A DNA stretch of 64,000 bases from NCBI RefSeq assembly GCF_000204055.1, contig NW_006768779.1, positions 1,489,260 to 1,553,259 of the forward strand. The letters are read 5' to 3'. Below the pieces are notes generated by a model, which was not told the DNA's origin, did no database searches, and saw only the letters and a list, made by a program, of their open reading frames with translations. Position numbers and translations under genes: made by a program. Source of the stretch: Melampsora larici-populina 98AG31. Lineage: Eukaryota > Basidiomycota > Pucciniomycetes > Pucciniales > Melampsoraceae. Below, piece by piece: positions 12,197-22,338 of this stretch (the stretch's first letter is position 1; every line of letters begins with the position of its first letter).

Positions 12197-12432
12197 CAGA
12201 ACGGGGCGGCTTCCTCTCTTCGGCGTAGAAGGGTTTGTTTGTTTGCCCTACTCCAAGATTGGTATGGAGCAGGCATGCCGTTCTTGGCCTGGCGGACAAA
12301 CCCCTTCTACGGTATGTCTGGGACAGCCATTTAGGCCATGCTTCGTTTCTCGATTTAACTTCTCTTTCCATGTACTATTTATAGTTTATGTCCCATCTTA
12401 ACTCCTTGCTTGAAGTTTGTTCCTTTAAGGTT

Positions 12433-13511
12433 TCACTCTGACAATCTAATTGTATCTAAAAATTCTTTTGTGGCTTGTATTTCTTCCTGTGAGAACTCCT
12501 TTACGTAACGTTGAAACGAGTCTGACTTCCACCTCCCGACCTTTTTGATCGTTTTCTCTCTGAAGTTCCAAGGTTCGCACGTAACGATGCACCACCCACT
12601 CTGAACGAGTGGCCTGACCATTTCCCTAACAAAGACTTTCCCCACACCTTTTCTACCGCATTGATGAAAACTCTCTTCGTTAAGTTTCCTTTTGCTGTTT
12701 GAAAAAGTAATTCGTCTCCATCTTTATTTGGGTTTGCCTTCATTATTCTCTTTAGTGCTTTTACCGGGTCTAGGACTGAAGGTTGCCTTTGAAAGTGAAT
12801 CACTTGAATTTTGTTTGGAGCGGCGGTTTTTCCTTTTCGTAGATGAATTCTTGCCCAGTCCCCTTTCTTTGGTGATCCGAATTCGACGTGTCTATTTAGT
12901 ATGGCGCCTTCACTTTTCGTTTTCCTAAAAATCTCTCCTAACCTCATCATCCCCCAAAAGGCTACTAGACCGACATCTGACGTTAAGGTCTGCACTTCCG
13001 ATTTTCCGTGTGATTTTGACAACAACTGATACAACTGTTCTACTTTGACTGGTTTCTTTGTTGACTCCAAAACGTCCCCTTCTTCCTCTCTTTTTGTCGC
13101 TCGCAATAGCATTTTTACTATTTCCGGATCGACTACTATCTTTTTGAGGTGCTTCACTATGTGCCACGCGTTAATTCCGTCTAAATACTTGTCTATTGTT
13201 TTCGCCGTTATAGGTTTCTTTGGAGGATTAGGTAAATCAACTTTTGTCCTTCCTGCCCACGTTATGAAACCGTATATGTCTCTATTTCTGATCGGTCTTT
13301 TTTCATTGAATGCTTTTCCTTGCGATTCTACAAAGGTTATATATTTTGACAGACCGGACGAGTAACCGGCTAGAGTCGTTTTCGCCCAACTTCCGACCGC
13401 TAAGTGGGCGCCTGGAATTGTTGCCTTCTTTGCTACTCTGCCAAAATGACCTGGTGCTTCGTACGGTTTGGAGGGTTTCCGCGGTGGTCTTGACCTTACT
13501 AGGCGTGGCAT
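12433..13511 (-). pseudogene. tyrosine recombinase of nested DIRS-order element, one frameshift
   Basis: The protein starts MPRLVRSRPPRKP and carries the N-terminal DNA-binding part (KTTLAGYSSGLSKYITF), the first catalytic Arg in MMRLGEIF, LRKGKTAAP with the Lys, and the H-x-x-R box GHSFRVGGAS. About 15 residues later the frame breaks (12,551-12,565). The conserved GRWKSDSFQRYV, with the nucleophile Tyr, continues in the next frame to a stop at 12,433. Comparison with the fragment at 20,330-20,572, which keeps both boxes in one frame, supports a single-base change in a short GAGA/AAAA context. As sequenced, the ORF makes a recombinase without its active-site Tyr. A sequencing error cannot be excluded. 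Confidence 0.85.
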
Positions 13512-13730
13512 ACTGATATTTGATCGCCTATTTTATAGGTTGAATCGAACTTGATTGTTCTCACTTCGTTTGGACCGGAAACCCAAACCTCTCACTTACT
13601 CTTGGCGGGACTCACTTCGACTCTCTCTGGAGGCAAACTTTTTTGTTTCTCATTTTCTCAAACAAGGAATTTGCAAACTGTTTCCATTGTTAAGGGAACT
13701 GACAGTCATGGGTATGTTACTCTATGCATT

Positions 13731-15467
13731 TCACATTTGCTTCAAAAACTCCTTTAGATCTTTTGGTAAGTTTATACACATCTTATCTTCTTCCTTTTTC
13801 TTGGAGCGTTTCCCTCTGGAAAGAGCATCCGCTGCATTATCTGCTGATTTAACTCTTTTTGCTGTGATCGAGTATTGTTTCTGAACTAATCTATGTTGAA
13901 TCTTCTTCCATTCAGCGTTCACTAGAGCATCTTTTGACTTCCCATTGGACACTGCATTCTCTGTCACTGTGTTGTCAGTTAGAACGAGGTAATTACGTCC
14001 TTCTACTGCTTCTAGCTGCTCAATCATTAGAAGCCCTAATCTTATCGCCACGGTCTCCGCCCAGGCAATCCCACACTTTTCTCCATTTGCTTCACTTTTC
14101 GTCCAGTCATTCCTTAATTTAAATTGTGTCCACTTCTTCCCTACAATTACACCGATTCCGAAAGATGTTGATGCATCACCAACCCAACCTACGTTTCTTA
14201 CCACGGGTTTTGGAATGACTCGAAGTGGATCTGCCTTTCTCAACATTTCTAACCATATCTGTAAGTCCTCTTTTACTTCTTCTGATATTTCTCTCAACGC
14301 GTGCTTATTCGCCCAATTCTTCATCATCCTATATGTTGCTGACGTATAAACCTTCATCTGTGGAAATACAAAGGTTATATGATTTAATCGGCCCACTAAG
14401 ATTTCTGTTTGCTTAAAGGATTGCTTTTTGTGCTGTAAGTATTCTTCTATTTGTTGGATTCGAAGTTCGATTTTTTCCGATGGTAGCCTGACTGTTTTGT
14501 TGCTTCCGTTCCATACAAAGCCAAGGTACTTCTGTTCTTCCTCAAACTCCCTCCGTTTCTTTTCGTTGGTTTCTACCCCCATCTTAGTGCTTTCAATCAC
14601 TATTTCACGCATTGTTGTCGAATTTGATCCATCAGCAGGTTTTACGAACAGCGTATCATCTACCCACCTAAAACCTTCCAGCAATTTAAATTTCTTCATT
14701 ATAATTTCTTTCCAGGCTTCCGCTGCCTCTCCGAACGTTCCGCATCCCCCTACTCCTCCAAACTGCACCCTAGTGTCTATATATACACGGCCTTCAAAGT
14801 CCAAAATCATCAAATAACGCCACTGATGCATCGCTACTGGGATCTGCCGGTATGCCTTTGCCCAGTCGAACACCCCTAGCACCAACCTGCCTTTGTAAGT
14901 CGTGAAAAAATAAGATACCTTTCTAAAATCATCCCACGATGTTTTGAAATCATCTTTATCTACCCCTATGTTTACTGAATCTACTTCTGGGTTGTTTCTC
15001 GGGTATGATAGATCACTTATTGGTCGAAAGGAACCGTCTCCATTCACCACTGCTCCTAGTGGGTTTGTTCGAAAGAAACCCATCTTCCGAAACACCTCTT
15101 CTTTTGACCAAGGACCGAACATTCTCCCTTTTGCCACTTCTGCTTTGAAGTTTTCTTCGATTTTCACTCTCGCTTTTACAGCTGATGCATGATTATCCGG
15201 GCAAAAATATTTCATGTTTTCTACTTCTGCATCTCGAATCCCTTGATCGAAACCGTCCGTAAAACCTTTCAAAATATGACTATACTTGACTTCAATACCA
15301 TATTTCCTAAGTTCTTGTTTCCAGACCCGTAAGTTCATCTCACACGACGGGCCTTTTGGCCAGGGTCTTTCTCTCTCGTTAGGCGACTTACGTTCATCCT
15401 CATCTTCACTCTGGGACAAAGGTCTCACTCTTTCAGTGGTCAATGGGAACAAACGGGTACATGGCAT
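13731..15467 (-). CDS. reverse transcriptase-RNase H of nested DIRS-order element
   Basis: This is an open 578-residue pol protein. After a charged N-terminus (SQSEDEDERKSP) comes the RT: GAVVNGDGSFRPISDLSYP, motif A FDWAKAYRQIP (about residue 205), FGGVGGCGTFGE, and motif C WVDDTLFV (about 272). The thumb/connection includes EILVGRLNHITFVFPQMKVY. RNase H carries WVGDASTSFGIG, WAETVAIRLGL, LTDNTVTENAV and DNAADALSRG, covering the Asp/Glu residues expected of the fold. It lies 94 bases downstream of gag and 220 bases upstream of the recombinase. No methyltransferase domain is present. This is the best-preserved pol of the four family copies here and the reference for reading the broken ones. 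Confidence 0.9.
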   Translation of the reverse strand: MPCTRLFPLTTERVRPLSQSEDEDERKSPNERERPWPKGPSCEMNLRVWKQELRKYGIEVKYSHILKGFTDGFDQGIRDAEVENMKYFCPDNHASAVKARVKIEENFKAEVAKGRMFGPWSKEEVFRKMGFFRTNPLGAVVNGDGSFRPISDLSYPRNNPEVDSVNIGVDKDDFKTSWDDFRKVSYFFTTYKGRLVLGVFDWAKAYRQIPVAMHQWRYLMILDFEGRVYIDTRVQFGGVGGCGTFGEAAEAWKEIIMKKFKLLEGFRWVDDTLFVKPADGSNSTTMREIVIESTKMGVETNEKKRREFEEEQKYLGFVWNGSNKTVRLPSEKIELRIQQIEEYLQHKKQSFKQTEILVGRLNHITFVFPQMKVYTSATYRMMKNWANKHALREISEEVKEDLQIWLEMLRKADPLRVIPKPVVRNVGWVGDASTSFGIGVIVGKKWTQFKLRNDWTKSEANGEKCGIAWAETVAIRLGLLMIEQLEAVEGRNYLVLTDNTVTENAVSNGKSKDALVNAEWKKIQHRLVQKQYSITAKRVKSADNAADALSRGKRSKKKEEDKMCINLPKDLKEFLKQM

Positions 15468-15560
15468 GTTAGTGTTGTTTTCAAGGAAAGACTTGTAAGA
15501 ACGTGTCTTTCGACTTTTATTTCGGCATATGGTCCATGTTTATGAAGCTGTCTAACAGGC

Positions 15561-17955
15561 TTACGCTCTTTTTCCCCTCATAGGTTTTCCATCTTTGTCT
15601 CGCCTATCAGGGCTGCGACTTCTGTCTCGGGGATATCTCTCATTCCCATAGCGGTCATCCCGTTTCCAGTAATCTCTCTTTTTACTGTCATCGTACCTTC
15701 CTCTGTAAGTACCTCTTCCTCTCTTTCCATTTCCTCTATAGTTACTTGTTCCTGAGTGTCTGTTGTTGTCCTTAGTGTTCGGAGTGGAGTAAGAGTTTGA
15801 ATGACTTGCTGTAGTCGAAGTCTTTGGTTGATTTGTCAACGGACAAATGTCTGCTTTTGACCTTCCTGGAGCATAAGGGTTTGTTTTGAAATGTCGTTCG
15901 TTGTAACTCTCCGCTGTCGTTTTCGCTTCTGCTAACAAGACCTCTTGGAGTTCGGAGTAACTCCTCACAGATCTGTCTACCGTCTCTCTCATTACCCCTT
16001 GCCTAACCAATTTGCAATAGCGCAAGGCCACCATCCAGCCAAAATCCTTTCTGATCTTTTTAACAACTGCAATGTGGCCTTCAAACCTTTCGGCGACTGG
16101 TTTCCATCCGCATGCGACCAGGTGAGTACAGAACAGCTCGATACAATCACCCCAGACCTCATAGTCAATCGTTAACTCTTCTACTGGCGCTTCGCCTCCA
16201 TAGATCCTTGCTTCCCCCGATTCCTTTTTGTCTGACTTCGTGGTTCTACTTGACCATGCTTTTTGATCGGCAATCAACCACTCTTCGTTGAAAACTGTGA
16301 GTTGTATGTAAGATGTGAGGCCTTTTAAAATGATTGTCAGACCTGGTGATAACGGTGCTAACGACTCCTTCATTTGAGCGTTTCCTCCTCTCAAAATCCT
16401 CCCATTATGTATTACATCGCCATTTTTCAGTTCGAGAGTACCTTTCTTAGACGACATGATCACATTCACCTTGTCTGATTCCTCTTTCGACGTTGCTCCC
16501 TCAAACCACGTCAGCTTCTCTGTTTCTACCCTCTTCTCCACCTCCTGGGTGTTCTGGTGAAGGATTACGGCGTTGGCTTGTTGCTGTATGTTTGTGTCGT
16601 TTGTGTTTTCGACCAATTCCTGAAGAGGTTGTTGAGGAGGATTTTGAGGGTTATTTTGGATCGGCCTAACTTCTCTAACGAAGGCTACGGACGTTGTGTC
16701 GGAAATGTTGGTACTGTCTTCCTCGTCCATTACGTATTGATTTAAACGGTGTTGACTTGGGTTGTTTCTATTCAAGATTTTCTTCAGTGCCTCTGCCTCC
16801 GCATCATCGCCTCTGGCATAAGCATCTTGGATCAACGCTCCAATCGCGTTCCGACGAGGATCCTCTGTTAATTCCCCAAGAGAAAAACATCCGAGGAAAT
16901 TAGTTTACGTCCGTCGCCTCCTCTCGATTGGTCTTTTCCGCGCCACGATGTATCTGATAACATGATAAAAACATGATCTATCTGCTTTGCCGTTGCCAAT
17001 ATCTGAGGCTTCTTTGAACTCCTGTTTTCTGCCGGGTCTGGCTGTTTTACGGCTTACTGCGCCAAGGTTCCTACTGTAAGCCGGACCAGGCTGGGCACCT
17101 ATTCTGAGCCGGGCCAGGCTTGGACTCCTACTGTAAGCCGGGTCAGGCTGGGCTCCTATTTTTAGCCAGGCCAGGCTTTCTTGATGTAAGTTGTCCGTCT
17201 TTCTCTTTCCGCATTCTATTCTTCCCATATTAAAGCAAAAACAATGTGTAATTCTTCGCTCTCTTTTCTGCAGGCTTTCTTCCTTATATGTCAAGGTAAG
17301 CACTGTGCGAGATGACTTTCGTCTTCAACTTTTCAGGCTTATTTTATATATTAACCTCTTGTTGTTGTTACTCGTTTTACCCAACGAAACGAGCCTATGC
17401 ATTAAGCATTTGAATCACTTTTAGAGAGTATAGAAAGATGTGGGCGGGATGTATCGACTTTTGGAAAGGATGGTGGATTGAATCAAAGTAGAAAAAGAAA
17501 TTTTTTGACTTGGAAATTATAGATGAATTGAGATAATTTTATTGTTGTGAAACAAGCTTACCAGGCTGGTCTTCATTTTCGTTTCCTTCCTCTTCTTCTC
17601 CGTCTTCATCCTCCTCTATCTCTCCTATTCCTCCCCATTCGTCTACTCCTTCATTTTCTTCTCTTCTTTCTGCTTCTTCCTCTCCATCCAACTCGACCTG
17701 ACGTTTTCTGTTTTTCAATGCCTGTCTAGTTTTCCTTAGGCCTTTCGGACGTTCCTTTCGTTTTTGAATCCCCAAGCTTCTGATGGATGCGGTCCTGTTT
17801 GAAGCTGATCGTCCTCCTTGTAGTCTGCTTTGAATTCTCTTTGGAGTAGCAAGTCGTTGACCGGGTTGAATTCCTTTCGCTGCTGCCTCCGCTCTAGTTA
17901 AAACTCGGTTGTTTAAGTTTCCTTCAGTTTGATCTAATTGCATTTGAAAAGACAT
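15561..17955 (-). CDS. gag-like gene of nested DIRS-order element, two exons
   Basis: Exon 1 (17,955 to about 17,558) starts MSFQMQLDQTEGNL, has a basic middle and an Asp/Glu-rich end, and stops at a GTAAGC donor. The intron runs to a CAG acceptor near 16,875. Exon 2 (about 16,874-15,561) is open for more than 420 codons: it starts DPRRNAIGALIQDAYARGDD, has a conserved core (LTIDYEVWGDCIELFCTHLV, WMVALRYCKLVRQGVM) and ends in an Arg-, Gly- and Ser-rich tail (RGRGTYRGRYDD, RSRSPDRRDKDG). No zinc knuckle is visible; the Arg-Gly tail may bind nucleic acid instead. The same two-exon plan occurs in copy 1 (3,686-6,001). Function as a structural protein is inferred from position and composition. 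Confidence 0.7.
17070..17180. repeat. 28-bp minisatellite inside the gag intron
   Basis: Four tandem copies of a unit of about 28 bp, of the type CCTACTGTAAGCCGGGCCAG plus GCTGGGCT, lie inside the gag intron of the nested element. Copies differ at several positions, so the array is not brand new. Confidence 0.75.
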
Positions 17956-18061
17956 TGCGCTTGATGTAACCAACACTTTTTCTTGTTGATTTTGTTTTAT
18001 TTCGAGCTTCTTTGACTTCTCTTGATTTTCTTCTACTTGAATTGAATTAAATTGAATTAGA

Positions 18062-18303
18062 TATTTGAAAAGTGAGATATTGTGAGATATATCACGAAAC
18101 TTAAGACGACTAGAACTGTGAGTAGAGCTGTTGCTTATAGCTCTGCAGACGATGCGAAGTTAGATCAGGAGAAGTTAAAACTTAGTTTATTTCCTTCTCT
18201 CTGACTTCGCACCAGTCGTGTGACATGTGGTTTTACATGTCACCTCACCAGTTCACAGTTCGTGGACATCAGCACCAAACTGTTCCTTATTTGGTGCTCT
18301 GTA
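18062..18303 (-). repeat. A1 terminal repeat of nested DIRS-order element
   Basis: This is the 5' outer end of the nested element, a 242-bp copy of A2. It precedes gag exon 1 by about 100 bases and so should carry the promoter. The 9-bp inverted repeat is kept at 18,220-18,243. Confidence 0.9.
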
Positions 18304-18304
18304 A

Positions 18305-18439
18305 GCAATCAAGCAAGAGCGCGTTGGAACCAACAATAATAAGGCCGACAGACTTTCGCATGGATTCACAACAGGCTTCCAATGGCACAACAAGGTATTA
18401 GTGGAAATGCCCATTGACCTACAAACTTACCTGCAGTGA
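18305..18439 (+). pseudogene. DIRS-order element copy 2: RNase H, 3' part
   Basis: The frame interrupted at 11,364 resumes here with AIKQERVGTNNNKADRLSHG, the RNase H end corresponding to DNAADALSRG in the nested copy, and closes with MPIDLQTYLQ and TGA at 18,437-18,439. Joining HQF on the left to AIKQERV on the right gives the expected spacing without gaps. That pins the insertion point to within a few bases. Confidence 0.8.
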
Positions 18440-19542
18440 GAGTAGGGAGAAGTTGGGAGAGAGAAGCGGGAAGTGGAGGAGAAGACAAATTTAAAAAGAT
18501 CAGGAATTTTATCAAAGACGAGAACGGGGTGGAAACGTTACATGAGAACAGGGTACAGAGAATGATGGTTGTGGGTGGAAGTTGGTCAAAGGAGACGTTG
18601 GTCCAATACAACTCGGCGATCACCAAGATAATGACTTACGCTAAGAGTTGCAGACTAGAGCAACATCAGATCCTACCGCTGAGTGCAACAGACGTCTAAG
18701 GCTTCATTCAGTGGGCTTCACCAAAACTGGAAGGCAAGGAGAGAACAAACCAGGAGATTAAACCGTCAACAATCAAATCTTACTTGGCAGGGCTTCGAGC
18801 ATGGCATCTATTCCATCACAAACCCTTCCCAGACATGAACCAAAAGATAATCAACTTATTACTGGAAGCCACGAGCTTAATTGACGCAAAGTCATCGCCG
18901 AAATAACAAAAGAAGGCAGTCGAGATTAAGCACCTAGCAAGTATGTTGAAAGGGATGAAGAGGGGAGATGAAGCGATGGAGTTATGTGTAACAGTGGCAT
19001 TGGTGTCTTTCTGGGGAATGGCTCGGCTGGGAGGATTGATACCTCTGAACCTTGAGAAAACAATTAGGTTGAAGGACTTGATGATATCAAAGGATAAGCA
19101 AGAGTTAACAATTAGTTTAAGAGGGGCAAAGACGGCTAAACCGGGGGAAATTCAGTACTTACACTTGAGACGATGTAAATCACTACTAGATATGGTAGGA
19201 GCGGTAGAGAGGTTATTAAGGAAGCACTTAGAGAGAGGCGCCGATGAAGAGACTTACCTCTTCAGGTACTACGATAAACATGAAGTAGCGACGGCGGTTA
19301 GCAAAGGCTGCTTGATGGGCTATTTAAGGAAAGCGTGGGAGGCGGATCGCTTAAAGGGGATAACTGGTCACTCATTTAGAGTGGGTGGAGCTTCCTTGCT
19401 CTGGAATCAAGGGGTCCCGTTGGAAAATATTGTTGAGAAGGGAAGGTGGAAATTGTGTGCATACAGAAGATATTTGAGGAAATTTAGGGCGGAAGAGAAC
19501 AAAGACGCGAAGCGGTGGCTTTTGAGAATGGAGTTAAAGTGA
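18436..19542 (+). pseudogene. DIRS-order element copy 2: tyrosine recombinase with two stops
   Basis: This recombinase gene follows directly after the RNase H stop. The N-terminal domain (WSKETLVQYNSAITKIMTYA, STIKSYLAGLRAWHLFH) is interrupted by TAA near 18,698 and again near 18,913. The catalytic part is open from 18,943: FWGMARLGGLI (Arg), LRGAKTAKPGE (Lys), GHSFRVGGAS (H-x-x-R) and GRWKLCAYRRYL (Tyr). All catalytic residues survive, but the two nonsense codons separate the domains. Both stops are TAA, unlike the TGA stops elsewhere in the window. Confidence 0.8.
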
Positions 19543-20179
19543 GGGAGGAGAGGGAACAGCAATGCATGGCAAACCTTATTTGCGGTATGAACCATGTGGC
19601 TGAACGCAGGTGACTCTATTGCAGATCCCTGTACAAGTGTTGAGGTAGCAAGCTTGAGAGACCTCCCTTGCTACGAGAAAGACTGCCAAGGGCAAGGTTG
19701 GGCATGCAAATGGCCAAGTGTGAGACTTGACAAGCCTAAGATAGAGGGGAATGCAGGCCTTGGGGCACAGGAGAGGTTGGGGTCCGAGCGAGCTTGGGAG
19801 CTCTCCAGCACTCCCAAGGTTGGGTAGGCTAGGACCGGACTCTCTGGTGTTCACAGGTCTGTCGGGCTTCTGGGTAGGCTGACCCCGGGGACTAACCGTC
19901 CAGGCTGACCCTGAGACGGCCCCCCTGGTCGAGGCCTCCCCACCGAAGAAGCCCCCCCCACCCTAGCATGTACCTAGCTTAACTGTAGGATGTGTTAGCA
20001 GGATCTGTGTTTGAAGAAAGAGAAATACAAATATAGTTAATAGACGGGCTAATTTAACCCAAATGCAATAGAGATGGATGGGGACTTCATGCCAAAGGAA
20101 TCAGCTCAGCCCACCCGCCCTCCATTGGGTTTGGGATGGGCTGCCCGATGTCCCATTCACCAAGACCGGTTCGTGGAGT
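19543..20179. other. non-coding, partly GC-rich
   Basis: No gene is supported. An 8-bp inverted repeat (GTAGCAAG and CTTGCTAC) lies near 19,645-19,675. The region probably holds 3' non-coding sequence of DIRS copy 2. Confidence 0.4.
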
Positions 20180-20580
20180 AACATACCGTCCTTGGCCTAG
20201 AGGGCAACCCCTACTTACGGTACATTGCAGACATACTCGCAGAAGGCAGAGAGGGGACGTCTGTCTTTACGTAGACAATGAGAGGAGGGGAGGGGGATTG
20301 TAAGAGGTGTTAAACAAGATTGTGGTATATTAAATTCTGATTGCCGCTAAAAACATCTTCGTCGCCAACAATTCGCTCTCATTGAAAGGCTTTACGTATC
20401 TCTTGTGCGAATCAGATTTCCACCTCCCCGCTTTCTTGAGTTTCCTCACACTAATCCCAAGATTTGCCCATAACAAAGCTCCTCCCACGCGAAAGGAATG
20501 GCCTGACCACGTCTTCACACTCGCTGCTCCCCAGGCTTCCTCAACCAGTTTGATGAATGTTTTCTTTGTCAATAGTCTGC
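20180..20580 (-). pseudogene. DIRS-order element fragment (copy 4): recombinase C-terminus
   Basis: The ORF at 20,572-20,330 encodes the end of a tyrosine recombinase: GHSFRVGGAL, NLGISVRKLKKAGRW, then SDSHKRYVKPF with the Tyr, in one frame. The adjoining 20,185-20,230 resembles the 3' non-coding stretch of the nested element (the CCGTTCTTGGCCTGG-like phrase near 12,278), so the fragment includes some non-coding tail. It is cut off at about 20,580 by AT-rich DNA. Confidence 0.75.
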
Positions 20581-22338
20581 TGTCTATTTTAAACTTGATG
20601 TAATATAATATAATTTGCTTGTTGATAATGATTAAAAGAGAAATTGATTTAATTATAAGTTGATTTTAATTTGTCAAGCCCGGGCAGAGTCACCAATATG
20701 TAGAACTTATAACCCAACAAGGGTTATACAGAGCTGGAAGAGGATAATCTACTAATAAAATGACTAGTAGAAGTTGTCTAAGGACTGCTCTTCTAAAACA
20801 ACACAATCAGAAAGAGCTCTGTTGTATTGAGTACTGATAAGGCACCAGAGAAATATAACTTCACACGTAATTTTAACTTCAAAAGCACACTTTGTATTAC
20901 TATCAACACTGCTATAGTGTTATTCCCAATTGATAACTGAAAAAAAATAAGCAATATCTGATTGATATTATTCCCAATAAGTCTTTATGACTATAAAACT
21001 AAAGTAAATTTCTCTTTATAACTGTAATAAAGGGCGTATTTAAGTGAACAGGTACTATTAAAATAAGTTTATGATGATAAACAAAATAATAATGGCGTAA
21101 ATGATAAAGAAAAAAAGGGGAACAACAGTCCCAAAACCCTCTCAAAGTATATATAACAATGTACTAGAACTTTTACAATGGTCAACAGCCTCAAAACCAA
21201 TCAAATCCGCCCAAAATTCCCTAAAAACCCTATGATGACGCAATGTAATGGTTTTGTTACTAATAAATGATGTAATTTTCACAGCTAAAAGTGATCAATG
21301 ACGCAATAATATGATGTACAGCACTTCTTATGATGAATACAGGTGATTTTTTCCTTGTAAACTAGCTGAAAACCAATTTTTGAGATTACGAATTTTTTCA
21401 GATGTGCTCCAATTTTTGATTACTAAAGTGCATCTTGTAGCCCACGTGTTACTGATCATTTCTGACACCTACATGACCTACTTCTGATGAGTGATGAGTA
21501 AGATATTGAGTTGTGAAGTTAAGGTTTTTAGTGTTACATATGACTTGTGACTGTAAATTTGAGATTCACACCAATTCTTTATTTGCCTTATAACTTTTTA
21601 CACACACCTCCGTTACTAATGATTTAAAGTTTGTACATTATGTAATCCACTCTTCTGCGTTGAATGAGCCATCTACCAACCTATTCTGACGTCATTTGAC
21701 ATATGTAATTAGCTGAAAACCTCCATTTTCCACGAATTTCACCCATTTTCTTCACTTTTCACAGCTACTACTATCTTTTTCTTGCTCATGTAATATGACA
21801 TCATCATCTATAGCCTTAAAAATCCCGGAAAATCCTCTTGGCAACCTTAAATTCCATCACTACCACTATTACACAACCAAACTACACGTGTACCTCTTGT
21901 TTACCAACTTCGAAAAAGTGCTTTTTTCCTAATAACTTCTGTTGCTACTTATCAACCTTGAAGATTAAAATTGTCATAGTATCATATAATGTTGTTCTTT
22001 CATATTCTAACCTCATAATACCCATAACTTTATTTTTACTAACCTAAAAACCATTTTCCAACCTTTATACCTATAATTTCGAATTTTTCTTATGTTTTTC
22101 TTTCTTTCTTTTTGTAATAAATTTGTAAGTAAACTATAATGATCTTAATATATAATGTGAAATAAAATGATGTAATGTTGACCTAATGACCAATACATAA
22201 GCCTACAAGAGCTTCAATTGATCAAAAACCTCCATTTCAAATTTTCTTTCCTGCTGAATCCTGCTAATAAACTGGTAAACTGGTAATTGTGAATTTTTTA
22301 ATTGATCCCATAAATTGATCACCACACCGTCCTGTCAG
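20581..22338. other. AT-rich stretch, possible degenerate LTR
   Basis: No gene was found. At 20,680-20,695 the minus strand reads TGGTGACTCTGCCCGG, which could be a primer-binding site, next to TGTAGAACTTATAACCC at 20,699, which could begin a long LTR of a minus-strand element. No matching right end or target duplication was found, so this is only a possibility. The missing 5' exons of SEC3 should lie here but cannot be seen. Confidence 0.3.

Larger units (their letters stand above)
11364..18303 (-). mobile_element. complete DIRS-order (Ngaro/PAT-like) retrotransposon nested in another copy
   Basis: This is a 6.94-kb element on the minus strand. Read in its own direction it is A1 (18,303-18,062), gag exon 1, intron, gag exon 2, RT-RNase H, tyrosine recombinase, B1 (12,196-11,933), A2 (11,932-11,691) and B2 (11,627-11,364). 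That is the split direct repeat layout known for Ngaro and PAT elements, which rebuild complete ends by recombination of a circular DNA. A1 and A2 keep a constant 6,371-bp offset and B1 and B2 a constant 569-bp offset, with only a few mismatches. The insertion splits an RNase H codon series of an older, oppositely oriented copy, with no obvious target duplication, as expected for recombinase-driven integration. gag and RT are open; the recombinase has one frameshift. Confidence 0.85.

Noticed and set aside
12143..12401. Short plus- and minus-strand ORFs between B1 and the recombinase
   Set aside because: They overlap the B1 repeat and a hairpin-forming non-coding tail, and have no family motif.
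13045..15498. Plus-strand ORFs opposite the nested DIRS pol and recombinase
   Set aside because: They are antisense to verified RT, RNase H and recombinase motifs.
17070..17180. Possible CRISPR array
   Set aside because: The units are contiguous, with no unique spacers of constant length, and the genome is eukaryotic.
11360..18308. Target-site duplication around the nested DIRS-order element
   Set aside because: Left flank CAGTTT and right flank GCAATC share no repeat. Recombinase-type integration does not require one.
21838..22047. Short ORF upstream of SEC3 as a missing first exon
   Set aside because: Low-complexity composition and no match to a PH-like domain; no in-phase donor to 22,339 was seen.
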